Part shown: piece after piece, positions 1 through 9,661 of the stretch
How the letters are laid out: the number at the start of each line of letters is the position of its first letter
Numbering within the stretch: the stretch's first letter is position 1
From: Candidatus Phytoplasma sacchari
Lineage (GTDB): Bacteria > Bacillota_I > Bacilli_A > Acholeplasmatales > Acholeplasmataceae
Length of the DNA stretch: 49,422 bases
Direction: 5' to 3'
Assembly: GCF_009268105.1 (NCBI RefSeq)
Contig: NZ_VWXM01000003.1
Coordinates: 1-49,422, forward strand
Translations under genes and position numbers: made by a program
Notes under the pieces: generated by a model
The model's input: the letters and a program-made list of their open reading frames with translations, nothing else
Told to the model about the DNA's origin: nothing
The model's database searches: none

Positions 1-135
1 CCTATCAGTAGCAATAGCTTTTTTAATATACTTTAAATCAAAAGCTTTTTTTAAAACTAAACCATGATCAGTCCCAATATCCAAAACAACATTATAACCT
101 TTTAACAAAGTAGCTATAAAATATATTCTTTTCAT
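1..135 (-). CDS. trmK: tRNA (adenine22-N1)-methyltransferase TrmK, N-terminal part only
   Basis: The first 45 codons of a minus-strand gene cut by the left window edge. The start ATG (133-135) overlaps the rpoD stop as ATGA, so translation is probably coupled to rpoD. The fragment holds the SAM-binding motif I of a Rossmann methyltransferase ([10 protein letters not shown], about residues 17-26) followed by an acidic-strand motif (AIATDR), the layout seen in TrmK/YqfN. In Bacillus subtilis yqfN also lies downstream of sigA and dnaG, which supports the call. The family methylates N1 of A22 in the D-loop of tRNA. Only the N-terminus is visible, so catalytic residues downstream cannot be checked. 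Confidence 0.7.
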   Translation of the reverse strand, partial: MKRIYFIATLLKGYNVVLDIGTDHGLVLKKAFDLKYIKKAIATDR

Positions 136-1457
136 TTTTTATTAATATTGTTATATAACATTTTTAATTTATTTTGCCTTGAAGGTGATCTTAAACGCCT
201 TAAAGCTTTGGATTCGATTTGGCGTATTCTCTCTCTTGTGACACCAAATTTATTGCCTATTTCTTCTAAAGTATAAATATGTCCATCTAATAATCCATAA
301 CGCATTTTCAAAACTTGTTCTTCTCTGTCAGTTAAAGCCTCTTCCAAAGACTCGTCTAAAGTTTTTTTTAATGTTTCTTGAAGCATATAATCATGAGGAG
401 AAATAGCGTTAGGATCATGAATAAAATCTCCTAAAGAAGAATCATCTTCTTCTCTTACAGAAGATTCTAATGAAATAGTTTCTTTCTCTATCATTTGAAT
501 ATCAGTAATTTGTTTAACATTAATATTCATCTCAGCAGCTACTTCTTTATTTTCAGCTTTTCTAGAAAAATCTTGCGTTAATTTCCCTCTACAACGAGAA
601 ATTTTATTCATACATTCTATGATATGAACAGGTATTCTAATAGTTCTAGCTTGATCAGCAACTGCTCTTGTAATAGCTTGCCTTATCCACCAAGTAGCAT
701 AAGTAGAAAATTTAAAACCTTTATTATAATCAAATTTATCTACTGCTCTCATAAGTCCCATATTTCCTTCTTGTATTAAATCTAAAAATAAAATTTTTCT
801 ACCTATATAACGTTTTGCTATAGAAACAACTAAACGATAATTAGCTTCAACTAACTTACTTTTAGCTAAAAAAGCTTCTTCTATTTTTTTTTTATTTTTG
901 TTAATTTCATCTTCAGTTAAAATAATTTCTTTATTTGAGTATTTCTCTAATTTTTTTTGAGCTTCTAATCCATCATAGACCATTTTAGATTTTTCTTTCT
1001 CTTCTTCCAAAGTTAATAAGGGTATTTGACCTATTTCCTTTAAATACATTTTTACTGGATCATCAATTTTAATAGAATTAGAAATTTTTGCAAGATTTAA
1101 ATCTTCTAATATTTCTTCTTCTTCTTGAACTTCTTCAATAATTTTTTCTGATAAATCAATTTCATCTTTATTTAATAAACTTAATTTATTTTTATTTTTT
1201 TTACTGAAAATATTTTTTTTTAATTTATTAGTAATTGAATCTGAATTATTTTTCTTTAAAAAAGAAAAATATTTAATAATTTTTTTATTAAAAATATCGT
1301 TATCTTTTAGAAAAATATTTATATATTTAGAATTTATTTTTAATTTTTCTTTATAATTAACAGATAAATAATGGTATTCTTTTTCATTTATATTATTATT
1401 TCTGAATAAGAAATACTTTTTTTTATATAACATTTTTTGAAATATTCTTAAATTCAT
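132..1457 (-). CDS. rpoD: Primary sigma factor RpoD/SigA (sigma-70)
   Basis: Promoter-recognition subunit of RNA polymerase. The first ~130 residues are a Lys/Asn-rich, poorly conserved segment. Region 1.2 follows ([17 protein letters not shown], from about 132), then region 2 with the -10 recognition helix ([19 protein letters not shown], about 247-265) and region 4 with a helix-turn-helix ([19 protein letters not shown], about 397-415) for -35 binding. Length 441 aa is usual for Firmicutes SigA. The start ATG has a weak AAGG about 12 nt upstream. It follows dnaG after a 60-nt gap, the classic macromolecular-synthesis arrangement, and ends in TGA, showing that TGA is a stop here. Confidence 0.97.
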   Translation of the reverse strand: MNLRIFQKMLYKKKYFLFRNNNINEKEYHYLSVNYKEKLKINSKYINIFLKDNDIFNKKIIKYFSFLKKNNSDSITNKLKKNIFSKKNKNKLSLLNKDEIDLSEKIIEEVQEEEEILEDLNLAKISNSIKIDDPVKMYLKEIGQIPLLTLEEEKEKSKMVYDGLEAQKKLEKYSNKEIILTEDEINKNKKKIEEAFLAKSKLVEANYRLVVSIAKRYIGRKILFLDLIQEGNMGLMRAVDKFDYNKGFKFSTYATWWIRQAITRAVADQARTIRIPVHIIECMNKISRCRGKLTQDFSRKAENKEVAAEMNINVKQITDIQMIEKETISLESSVREEDDSSLGDFIHDPNAISPHDYMLQETLKKTLDESLEEALTDREEQVLKMRYGLLDGHIYTLEEIGNKFGVTRERIRQIESKALRRLRSPSRQNKLKMLYNNINKK

Positions 1458-1517
1458 ATTTTTATTTAATTACCTTTTTAATTTTTCAAATATAATTCTA
1501 ATAATTTTTAGAATTTA

Positions 1518-3509
1518 TTATTTAACAATTTTAAATTTATTTAAAATTCTTATTTCTTCTTTTATCTTTTCAATTTCTTCTTTTTTTTTTTGTATTTCCT
1601 TATCTTTTAATTTTATATTTTCAATAAATTCTTTAAATATTTCTTTATTAATGGGTTCTTCAAAAAATATTTTTTCTTTCAAAATATTATCTCTTTTTTG
1701 CTTAATTTTTTCTATTTCTTTATAAATATTGTTTATTTTTAACTGAAAATAAAAAATTTTTAGATCTTCTTGATTTTCAATTCTTTTCTTTTTTTTAAAA
1801 AAAAAACTTTTTCTAATTTCCAATAATAAATCATAAATAGGGAAATAACTGTTCAATTTATTTAAAAAAACATTATAAGTTTTTAAAAACCTTTCTATAT
1901 TGATACCGTTATTATTTTCTTCTGAAGAAGAATATATTTCATAATATTCTTTGACTTTATCAATAATTTCAATAATAAAAGGATTAGAAATATAATTAAT
2001 AATATCATCTCTAATAAAATTAATATACTCTCTATTTAAAAAAATATCATTTATTATATTTACTTCATTAATAGTAATATTATTTTCAATATTACTTCTT
2101 ATCTTCTTATCAATATAAGAATTTTTATTAATAACAAAATAATTTCTATTAATTTCATAATAATTTAAATTAACATATATCTGATATCTAACATATATTT
2201 CTTTTTGATAATATTCTTGAATTTCCTTACTATGATATTTTAATAAATCAAAAACATATTCCTCTAATTGTTTAAAATCTTCTGATTCTTTTTTGTTAAT
2301 TTTATCTTCTATCATATAAAATATAAATTCTTTAGAATTATTTCTTAAAAAAACATTAAAATCTAGATTATTTTGTATACTTAAATTAATATATTGATCA
2401 GGATCCATATTATTAGGAAAAAATAAAATTTTAACTATAAAACCATTATTATTTAATAATTGAGCGTTTTTTAAAGAAGATTCTTTACCAGATATGTCTC
2501 CATCATAGGCAATTAAAACATTATAAGTAATTTTTTTTAAAAGATTTATTTGATATTTAGTTAATTGAGTACCCATTGTAGCAACAACATTTTTTTTATC
2601 TATCTTAAAAAAAGAAATAACATCAAAAAAACCTTCACATAAAATAATTTCGTTCTTTTCCTTTATAAAATTATAATGTTCAAAAAAACGATATAATAAA
2701 TTACTTTTTTTAAAAAAAATTGTTTCAGAATTAAATAAATATTTCACTTTATTTTTTTTATTTTCATCAATTAAACGACCCACAAAACCAACTAATTTAC
2801 CTTGAAAATCTGTTAAAGGAAAAATTAATCTATTTCTAAAAAAATCATAATATTCATCTTTATTTTCTTTTTTTTTTATTAAACACAATTTTAATAAATT
2901 TTCTAAATTATTTTTTTTTATTTCTAATAAATATCTAGTTAAAGAATTATAGTGAAAATCTGCAAAACCTAATTTAAATTTTTCAATTAATTCAAAACTT
3001 AATTTCCTATTTTCTAAATAAGAACATAAAGGATGTTCAATATCTTTTCTAAAAAAATCTTTCAAATCGATTTTTTTATGTTGATCAGGATTATTTAATA
3101 AATCATATTGAATATCATAACGAAAAAAAGATTTTAAACTATTAACATAATATTCATTAGTATCTTCTAAAATTTGATATAAAGGATTTGAAAAAAATTT
3201 TTTTTTAACAAAAGATAATTTTAAATCAAATTTTTTAGATAATTCAATGATAGCTTCAGATGTAGATATTTTTCTAAATTGTTTATAAAATTTTATAGGA
3301 GAACCACCACTTAAACATGACATGCATAAAGCAATATTTTTTTCAGGAGATACAGAAAAAGAAGGGGTTTTTTCAGAATGAAAAGGACAAAAACCCATAA
3401 AATTTTTTCCTGTCTTTTTTAAATCAATCCCACAATTAATTACTAATTCTAAAATAGATATTTTTTTATTTATTTTTTTAATTAAACTATCATTCATTTT
3501 ATATTCCAT
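1518..3509 (-). CDS. dnaG: DNA primase DnaG
   Basis: Makes RNA primers at the replication fork and partners with the DnaB helicase. The N-terminal zinc-binding module is visible as CPFHSEKTPSF (about 41-51) and the CMSC knuckle (about 62-65). The TOPRIM core carries the glutamate motif CEGFFD and the DGD motif (IAYDGDISGKES). The last ~150 residues are charged and likely helical. At 663 aa it is slightly longer than typical. An alternative ATG at residue 5 (3495-3497) has GGA about 8 nt upstream and may be the true start, because the first ATG has no visible ribosome-binding site. It lies between glyS and rpoD, as in other Firmicutes. Confidence 0.96.
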   Translation of the reverse strand: MEYKMNDSLIKKINKKISILELVINCGIDLKKTGKNFMGFCPFHSEKTPSFSVSPEKNIALCMSCLSGGSPIKFYKQFRKISTSEAIIELSKKFDLKLSFVKKKFFSNPLYQILEDTNEYYVNSLKSFFRYDIQYDLLNNPDQHKKIDLKDFFRKDIEHPLCSYLENRKLSFELIEKFKLGFADFHYNSLTRYLLEIKKNNLENLLKLCLIKKKENKDEYYDFFRNRLIFPLTDFQGKLVGFVGRLIDENKKNKVKYLFNSETIFFKKSNLLYRFFEHYNFIKEKNEIILCEGFFDVISFFKIDKKNVVATMGTQLTKYQINLLKKITYNVLIAYDGDISGKESSLKNAQLLNNNGFIVKILFFPNNMDPDQYINLSIQNNLDFNVFLRNNSKEFIFYMIEDKINKKESEDFKQLEEYVFDLLKYHSKEIQEYYQKEIYVRYQIYVNLNYYEINRNYFVINKNSYIDKKIRSNIENNITINEVNIINDIFLNREYINFIRDDIINYISNPFIIEIIDKVKEYYEIYSSSEENNNGINIERFLKTYNVFLNKLNSYFPIYDLLLEIRKSFFFKKKKRIENQEDLKIFYFQLKINNIYKEIEKIKQKRDNILKEKIFFEEPINKEIFKEFIENIKLKDKEIQKKKEEIEKIKEEIRILNKFKIVK

Positions 3510-3574
3510 ATGTTGATTTAATTTGATAATTTTAAATTTAACATAATATCAAAGAAATTTAATAAATTTGTGCA

Positions 3575-4933
3575 TTAAAAAAATATCTTTCTATCTATGT
3601 AATCATGAATTTCTTTTATATGAATTACTTCTTGTTCTAATGTATCTCTATCCCTAACAGTTACAGTATTTTCAACTAAACTATTATCATCTATAGTACA
3701 ACAAAAAGGTGTACCTAAAGCATCTTGCCTTCTATATCTTTTACCAATGCTTCTATTTTCATCATAATATACTTCAAAAAAAGGACATAATTCTTTCATT
3801 ATTTTTTTTGCTAATAAAGAATGTTTTTTTTTAATCAAAGGTAATATAGCTATCTTATAAGGAGATAAAAAAGGATGAATTTTAAGTACAATTCTATAAT
3901 TATTATCTTTAATTTTTTCATTAAATAAACAATTAGAAATTATAGCTAAAAAAATCCTTTCAACACCAACAGAAGGTTCAATAACAAAAGGCCAAAACTT
4001 TTCTTTATTAACTTCATCAAAATATTGCAAATCTTGACCAGAATTTTTCTGATGATTTTTTAAGTCAAAATCTTGTCTCGAAGCAATACCCCATAATTCA
4101 TCAAATCCCCAAGGGAAATTAAATAAAAAATCAGTAGTTTTATTTGAATAATGGCTTAATTCATTTTTAGAATTTTCTCTTAATCTTATTTTTTGAGAAT
4201 CAAAACCTAAATCCAAAAGAAACTTATAAATAAAATTTTGCCAGAAAAAAAACCAACTTTCATATTCAGAAGGTTTACAGAAAAATTCTAACTCCATTTG
4301 TTCAAATTCGCAAGTTCTAAATATAAAATTATTAGTTGTAATTTCATTACGAAAAGATTTACCAATTTGACCAACTCCAAATGGTATTTTTTTTCTTGTA
4401 GTTTTTAAGATATTTTTAAAATTAATAAAGATGCCTTGACATGTTTCTGGCCTCAAATATAAGGGAGTAGCTTTTTCTAAAACAACACCTTGATGAGTTT
4501 TAAATAATAAATTAAATTTTTTTATTGGAGCCCAATTTTTAGTACCTAAAATTTTATTTTTTACTAAATATTCAGTCATTTGTTTCAAACTTAAAAGGTT
4601 AATATCAATATTAGGATTATGTTCTTTAATCAAAATATCAGCTCTATAACGTTTATTATTATCTTTATTTTCAGCTAAAAAGTCAATAAAAAAATTTAAA
4701 TGTCCAGAGGTCTCCCAAACTTTAGAATTTAATAAAATAGAACTATCTAATAAAATATTTGTTTCGCTTTCTTGTATAAATTTTTTAATCCAAGCTTTTT
4801 TAATATTTTGTTTAAGAAGACTGCCTAAAGGTCCATAATCAAAACTACTCGATAATCCCCCATAAATTTCACTACCTGAAAAAATAAAACCATTTTGTTT
4901 GGAAAAATCAATTATTTCTTTTAAAGATATCAT
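3575..4933 (-). CDS. glyS: Glycyl-tRNA synthetase (single-chain dimeric class II type)
   Basis: Charges tRNA-Gly with glycine. Class II features are clear: N-terminal EIYGGLSSSFDYGPLG, motif 2 region GQIGKSFRNEI followed by FEQMELEFF, motif 3 EPSVGVERIFLA, and a C-terminal anticodon-binding domain (from about residue 350, including IGKRYRRQDALGTPFC). This is the single-polypeptide GlyRS of mollicutes and many Gram-positives, not the alpha/beta GlyQS type. The usual RTREFEQ element reads RTCEFEQ here. A good ribosome-binding site (AAGGA, 6 nt spacing) precedes the ATG. It sits between era and dnaG, the position glyQS occupies in Bacillus. Confidence 0.95.
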   Translation of the reverse strand: MISLKEIIDFSKQNGFIFSGSEIYGGLSSSFDYGPLGSLLKQNIKKAWIKKFIQESETNILLDSSILLNSKVWETSGHLNFFIDFLAENKDNNKRYRADILIKEHNPNIDINLLSLKQMTEYLVKNKILGTKNWAPIKKFNLLFKTHQGVVLEKATPLYLRPETCQGIFINFKNILKTTRKKIPFGVGQIGKSFRNEITTNNFIFRTCEFEQMELEFFCKPSEYESWFFFWQNFIYKFLLDLGFDSQKIRLRENSKNELSHYSNKTTDFLFNFPWGFDELWGIASRQDFDLKNHQKNSGQDLQYFDEVNKEKFWPFVIEPSVGVERIFLAIISNCLFNEKIKDNNYRIVLKIHPFLSPYKIAILPLIKKKHSLLAKKIMKELCPFFEVYYDENRSIGKRYRRQDALGTPFCCTIDDNSLVENTVTVRDRDTLEQEVIHIKEIHDYIDRKIFF

Positions 4934-4987
4934 TTTATTCCTTTTTATTTTTATTTACAAATTTTTTTTTAAAAAAAATATAAATTT

Positions 4988-5833
4988 TTAATTCATACTG
5001 CTAGATATTTTGACATATAAATTTAAACAAATATTCATATTAAAAATTTTACGAATATCTTTTTTAGATTCGCTTATTATTTTTTTAATCTTATAACCTT
5101 TTTTACCAATAATAATTTTTCTTTGACTTGTTTTTTGAACTAAAATCAAAGATGAAATTTCAACTAAATTATTTTTTTTATTAAAAAAAATATTTTCAAT
5201 CAAAATTTTACAACAATAAGGAACTTCTTTATCAGAATAAAAAAGAATTTTTTCCCTTATAAAATCTGATATCAATCTTTTTTCATCAATATTAGTATAA
5301 ATATTTTCTGAAAAATAAAGTGGGCCTTCTTCTAAATAATAAACAATTTTTTCTTTTAAAATATTTAAATTTTTTTTTGTAAAACATGATAAAGGTATAA
5401 TTTCATCAAAATCAAAATGATTTAAATAACTAAGGATAATTTTATCAATAAATGTATTGTTTTTAAAAAAATCAATTTTGTTTATAATTAAAAAAATTTT
5501 TTTATTATATTTTTTTAAAATATTTAAAATTATGTCATCTTCTTCTTGATATTTTCTATCGACCATAAATAAAATAACATCGGAATTTTGAATATTTTTA
5601 AAAGATAAAGAATTATTTTTAGTGAAAAAAAAATCTTTTTTACAATATATTCCTGGATTATCAAAAAAAATCAATTGATATTTTTCTTCGTTATAAACGC
5701 CCATAATTTGACTTAAAGTAGTATTGGGTTTTGGGCTAATAATTGAAATTTTTTTTTCTATCAAATTATTTAATAGACTTGATTTTCCAACATTAATTTT
5801 TCCAATAATAGAAATAAAACCTGATTTAAACAA
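4988..5833 (-). CDS. era: GTPase Era
   Basis: Essential GTPase acting in 30S subunit and 16S rRNA maturation. The N-terminal GTPase domain has G1 GKINVGKS, G3 DNPG (a variant of DTPG) and G4 NKID. The C-terminal KH RNA-binding domain is recognisable (SQRKIIIGKKGYKIKKII, about 233-250). Length 281 aa is near the family norm of ~300. The start is TTG: AGAGG lies about 10 nt upstream of it and there is no suitable nearby ATG. The gene lies 51 nt after ybeY, the conserved ybeY-era order, with recO missing between era and glyS. Confidence 0.95.
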   Translation of the reverse strand: MFKSGFISIIGKINVGKSSLLNNLIEKKISIISPKPNTTLSQIMGVYNEEKYQLIFFDNPGIYCKKDFFFTKNNSLSFKNIQNSDVILFMVDRKYQEEDDIILNILKKYNKKIFLIINKIDFFKNNTFIDKIILSYLNHFDFDEIIPLSCFTKKNLNILKEKIVYYLEEGPLYFSENIYTNIDEKRLISDFIREKILFYSDKEVPYCCKILIENIFFNKKNNLVEISSLILVQKTSQRKIIIGKKGYKIKKIISESKKDIRKIFNMNICLNLYVKISSSMN

Positions 5834-5884
5834 ATAATTATAACCTCTCGATGAGAATAAAATAAAATTAATTTTATATTAAAT

Positions 5885-6286
5885 TCAAAAATATATATTT
5901 AGTATTTTATTTTGCATATTAATCATATCATTTAATTTTTTTTCGTTTGTATCTTCATAACCTTTTAAATGTAAGTAACCATGTAAACACAAAAAACAAA
6001 TTTCTTTTAAAAAATCATAATTATATTCTTCTGATTGTCTTAAAGCTTCTGTTAAAGAAATAAAAATATCACCTAAAGAATCATCTTTGACTTCATTTGT
6101 AAAAGTCAATATATCTGTAGGTTTATTCTTTTTTCTATAATAAAAATTCATTTCTTTCATTTTTTTATTTTCAATAAAAATAATATGAACTTTTTTATTA
6201 TCAACAATATAATCAAAAAGTTTAATTAATTTTTTTTTAATATAATTAATTTTAATCCTGCTTTTATTATGTATATTAATAATCAC
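5885..6286 (-). CDS. ybeY: Endoribonuclease YbeY (16S rRNA maturation)
   Basis: Small metalloprotein for 16S rRNA 3'-end processing and ribosome quality control. Family signs are the central TDILTF and GDIFIS segments and the metal motif near the C-terminus. The canonical HGxLHLxGYDH signature reads HGYLHLKGYED, so the third ligand His is Asp. The reading starts with GTG (6284-6286); the next in-frame Met is beyond residue 40 and would remove conserved sequence, so GTG is preferred although its ribosome-binding site is weak. A TATAAT (minus strand, 6336-6341) about 50 nt upstream could be a promoter, but -10-like strings are common in such AT-rich DNA. Confidence 0.9.
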   Translation of the reverse strand: MIINIHNKSRIKINYIKKKLIKLFDYIVDNKKVHIIFIENKKMKEMNFYYRKKNKPTDILTFTNEVKDDSLGDIFISLTEALRQSEEYNYDFLKEICFLCLHGYLHLKGYEDTNEKKLNDMINMQNKILNIYF

Positions 6287-6442
6287 TTGAAATGCTTTTA
6301 ATTTATCCCGATTCTACAAAATTTAAATTTAAATAATTATATAATATAAAAATGAAAAAAAATAAAATAGGTTTTGTAATAAAAAAATGAAAAATAAAAA
6401 TTTATTTTGTTAAAAAAAATAATAATAAATAAAAAAAATTTA

Positions 6443-6493
6443 TAAAAAAATAAAAAGCAACTTTATATTCATATATATTAACTTGGGTTGCTT
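6443..6493 (-). terminator. Rho-independent terminator after rpsU
   Basis: Read on the minus strand, a 7-bp stem (AAGCAAC at 6487-6493 pairing with GTTGCTT at 6455-6461) with a 25-nt loop is followed by TTTATTTTTTTA. It lies about 80 nt past the rpsU stop, where a terminator is expected, and separates rpsU from ybeY. The stem holds most of the few G and C bases in this intergenic region. Confidence 0.65.
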
Positions 6494-6574
6494 AAATTTT
6501 ATTTTTTTTCTAACTTTTTTTAGAATTATATTTATGTTTTTTTATCTTATTTTTAAAAAAATAAAATATTTTTT

Positions 6575-6784
6575 TTATTTTTTAAAACTAATAATTTTTT
6601 TCTTTTTTTTCATATGCATATTTTTTTTTCTATTTTTTCTCTCTATGCTTGGTTTAACATAATATTCTTTTTTACGTAATTGAACTAAAATACCAGATTT
6701 TGAAATATCACGTCTAAAACGACGCAAAGTATCTTCGAAATTTTCATCTTTTTTTACAATAGTTTTAGTCATTTTATTATTCAT
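6575..6784 (-). CDS. rpsU: 30S ribosomal protein S21
   Basis: A 69-aa, very basic protein with the S21 core (ENFEDTLRRFRRDISKSGIL and a KPSIERKNRKK tail). S21 binds late in 30S assembly near the 16S rRNA 3' end. GAGGTG lies immediately upstream of the first ATG; residue 5 is a second possible ATG at a longer distance from it. The gene has its own promoter-like element (6874-6889) and a terminator downstream, so it is probably a separate transcription unit. In Bacillus rpsU also lies upstream of the ybeY-era cluster. Confidence 0.95.
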   Translation of the reverse strand: MNNKMTKTIVKKDENFEDTLRRFRRDISKSGILVQLRKKEYYVKPSIERKNRKKNMHMKKKKKIISFKK

Positions 6785-6873
6785 AACACCTCATTTCTAA
6801 ATTATAAATTTACAAAATTCTATATAATAATTTATAAAAATTTATCTTCATAAAATAAAATTCAATAAATAAC

Positions 6874-6889
6874 TAAGAGTATTATAACA
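6874..6889 (-). promoter_or_regulatory. Extended -10 promoter of rpsU
   Basis: On the minus strand the element is TGTTATAATACTCTTA, which contains a TG-n-TATAAT extended -10 (TATAAT at 6881-6886), about 90 nt upstream of the rpsU start. No good -35 box is seen at normal spacing. The same 16 nt occur upstream of rpmB (25086-25101). Confidence 0.6.
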
Positions 6890-6936
6890 CAAAAAAATAT
6901 TTATTATTTATATTTTAAAAAACGAAAAATACAAAA

Positions 6937-7170
6937 CTATTTTAATTGAATTTTTAAATTAAAATAAGAATGTAAAAAAAGAATTGACACTAAAAAAAAT
7001 AATAAAAAATTTAAAAAAAATTCAGATTTGGGAACTAAATAGTTACCATATTGTTCTGCAAAAATATCTATTACACTTTTTTCTGAAGAAAAAAAAACAA
7101 ATAGAATAATTAAAATACAAATTACATATAATAATATCATTTTCTTTATTATAAAAATATCATACCACAT
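6937..7170 (-). CDS. Small two-helix membrane protein, possible SecG
   Basis: A 77-aa protein with two hydrophobic segments (about residues 11-27 and 51-68) joined by a ~22-residue polar, acidic loop. The size, two-helix hairpin and an SS-x-K element right after helix 1 fit SecG, the small accessory subunit of the SecYEG translocon, but sequence conservation in SecG is weak and this is a guess from form. The first ATG overlaps the lon stop by 11 nt, so the two are probably translationally coupled. A second ATG (7138-7140, residue 11) follows AAAG and would give a 67-aa protein. Other small membrane proteins remain possible. Confidence 0.5.
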   Translation of the reverse strand: MWYDIFIIKKMILLYVICILIILFVFFSSEKSVIDIFAEQYGNYLVPKSEFFLNFLLFFLVSILFLHSYFNLKIQLK

Positions 7171-9550
7171 TATTATAAATTTCCTTCTTCGATAATATGA
7201 GAGCTTTTAAAAAAACATCATCAGCATTTTCTATAGTAATTATTTCAAGTCTTGATCTAACTTCTTCAGGTATATCATCTATATCTTTAACATTATCCTT
7301 AGGGATAAAAATAGTATTCAAACCACTTCTATTCGCTGCAATAGCTTTTTCTTTTAATCCTCCTATAGGTAAGATAGAGCCTCTTAAAGTTATTTCTCCA
7401 GTCATACCTATATCTTTTCTTACTAACTTACCTTTTATAGCAGAAAAAATAGAAGTTGCTATTGTCACACCAGCCGAAGGACCATCTTTTGGAATTGCTC
7501 CTTCTAAAAAATGAATATGAAAATCATTGGAATCAAAAATATTATATTCAATTCCTAATTTTTGTGCATTTGATTTTAAAAAACTAAAAGCAGTAATGGC
7601 GCTTTCTTCTAAAACTTTTCCTAAATGGCCAGTAAGTACTAATTTTCCACTACCTTTATAATAAGTAACTTCTACAGGTAAAATATCACCACCAAAAGCA
7701 GTATAAGCTAAACCATTAACAACTCCGATTTGATCCTTAGTAGTAGGTAATAAATGTTGATAAATAACTTTACCTAAAAAATATTCAATATTATCTTTAC
7801 CGATTTTTATTTGTTTTGTTTTATTTATTAAAATATCTTTAACAGTTTTACGAATCAAACTAGCCATTTGTTTATTTAAATTTCTAACACCAGCTTCTTT
7901 TGTATAATGCCTTATAATATACATTATTGTAATATCATCAATCATAAAATTATCTTTATCAATACCATGTTCTTTTAATAATCTAGGTAATAAATGTTGT
8001 TTTGCAATGATCAACTTATCGTGTTCTGTATAAGAATTTAATTCTATTATCTCTAAACGATCTTTCAAAGGTTCAGAAATATTACTAAGATCATTGGCAG
8101 TAGTAACAAATAAAACCTTTGATAAATCAAAAGGTTCTGAAAGATAAAGATCAACAAAATTTTTATTTTGTTTAGGATCTAAAACTTCTAATAAAGAAGA
8201 TGCTGGATCATGCTGAAAATTACTTACTAATTTATCTATTTCATCTAATAAAAAAACTGGATTCATCACTCCCGCATCTTTAAGACCGTTTAAAATACGA
8301 CCAGGCATAGCACCTACGTAAGTTCTTCTATGACCTCTGATTTCACTTTCTTCTTGTAATCCGCCTAAAGATTGCTTAACAAACTTTCTGCCTAAAGCTT
8401 CTGCTATAGAAATAGCTAAAGTAGTTTTACCCACTCCTGGAGGACCTACTAAACAAATAATAGTCTGAGGATTGCGTTTAGTCATTATTTTAACAGCTGC
8501 ATACTCGATAATTCTTTCTTTTGCTTTTTTTAAACCATAATGATTTTTTTCTAAAACAATCTGTATTTTTTCTAAATCATTAATATCTTTACTTTGTTTA
8601 TTCCAAGGCAAAGAAATTATAAAATCCAGATAATTACGAATAACGAAAGAATCAGCGATAGCTGAAGAAATGCTTTGATAACGAGACAATTCTTGAAAAA
8701 CTTTATCTTTTATATTATTAGGCATTTTAGAAGAATTAATTTTTTCTCTTAATTCTTCTATTTCTTCTTCTCTTTTAACTCTATCACCTAATTCATTCTG
8801 AATAGCTCTCATTTTTTCTCGTAAATAAAATTCTTTTTGATTTTCATCAATACTTTTTTTAACTTCTGCATTTATTTTATTTTCTAATTCAATAATATTC
8901 ATTCTCATTTGTATATCTTGAAGAATGTACATTAATCTTTTGTTTAAATGATTTTCTTTTAAATACTTATATTTATTTTTTTCTTCAATTTTTAATGCAA
9001 AAATAATTAAATCAGAGGCTTTCTCAGTTGTTATACCATGCTTAATTTGTTCTAAAAAAGTATTTTCAGACATTAATAATAGTTGGTTAATATTACTAGA
9101 AATTTGTTGCATTATTAATTTAATTAAAGTTTTTTCTTCTTGTAAATCTCCTAAAATAACGGGGAAATCTTTATATTTACTAATATAAATATCTTTTTCA
9201 TTAGTTATTTTCTGTATCTTAACTCTTTTTATAATACGAAATTTAACTTTATAAAGATCATCATCTATTTTTATCGATACCAAAATTTTAGATAAAACAC
9301 CATATTGTTCTATATCTGATACCTTAGGTTCATCCTGAAGAAAATCTTTTTGTAATAAAATAATAACATAAGGACATTTATTTTTTTCAGCTTCGTTTAA
9401 TGCATTAATAGAAAAAGAACGACCTATTTCCACTCTTAAATCATTAAAAGGAATTGGTACAACATCTCTTAAAATAATAGAAGGTAGTTCTTTAGGAATA
9501 ACTTCGAATTCTACTTTTTTATTTTTATCCATGATTTTCTTTTTTTTCAC
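7160..9550 (-). CDS. lon: ATP-dependent protease Lon (LonA)
   Basis: Cytosolic AAA+ serine protease that degrades damaged and regulatory proteins. The N-terminal substrate-binding domain starts at LPSIILRDVVPIPF (about 22-35). The AAA+ module has Walker A GPPGVGKT (369-376) and Walker B FLLDEIDK (433-440). The proteolytic Ser-Lys dyad is Ser692 (PKDGPSAGV) and Lys733 (PIGGLKEKA). Length 796 aa is typical of LonA. The frame opens with GTG (9548-9550) three nt after AAGGAT; ATG at residue 7 (9530-9532) is an alternative. A TATAAT lies at 9589-9594 (minus strand). Ends in TGA. Confidence 0.96.
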   Translation of the reverse strand: MKKKKIMDKNKKVEFEVIPKELPSIILRDVVPIPFNDLRVEIGRSFSINALNEAEKNKCPYVIILLQKDFLQDEPKVSDIEQYGVLSKILVSIKIDDDLYKVKFRIIKRVKIQKITNEKDIYISKYKDFPVILGDLQEEKTLIKLIMQQISSNINQLLLMSENTFLEQIKHGITTEKASDLIIFALKIEEKNKYKYLKENHLNKRLMYILQDIQMRMNIIELENKINAEVKKSIDENQKEFYLREKMRAIQNELGDRVKREEEIEELREKINSSKMPNNIKDKVFQELSRYQSISSAIADSFVIRNYLDFIISLPWNKQSKDINDLEKIQIVLEKNHYGLKKAKERIIEYAAVKIMTKRNPQTIICLVGPPGVGKTTLAISIAEALGRKFVKQSLGGLQEESEIRGHRRTYVGAMPGRILNGLKDAGVMNPVFLLDEIDKLVSNFQHDPASSLLEVLDPKQNKNFVDLYLSEPFDLSKVLFVTTANDLSNISEPLKDRLEIIELNSYTEHDKLIIAKQHLLPRLLKEHGIDKDNFMIDDITIMYIIRHYTKEAGVRNLNKQMASLIRKTVKDILINKTKQIKIGKDNIEYFLGKVIYQHLLPTTKDQIGVVNGLAYTAFGGDILPVEVTYYKGSGKLVLTGHLGKVLEESAITAFSFLKSNAQKLGIEYNIFDSNDFHIHFLEGAIPKDGPSAGVTIATSIFSAIKGKLVRKDIGMTGEITLRGSILPIGGLKEKAIAANRSGLNTIFIPKDNVKDIDDIPEEVRSRLEIITIENADDVFLKALILSKKEIYNNVV

Positions 9551-9661
9551 ATCCTTTTTTTAAAAAATATAAAAATAACTTTCTAACTATTATACAATAA
9601 ACTATATCAAAGTTTTTAGTTAATAAAATTGATTTCATTGCAATTGTTTATTGAATTACAA

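Noticed and set aside
7197..7514. Plus-strand open frame of 105 codons opposite lon
   Set aside because: It lies fully antisense to the conserved protease domain of lon and has no family resemblance; a shadow frame.
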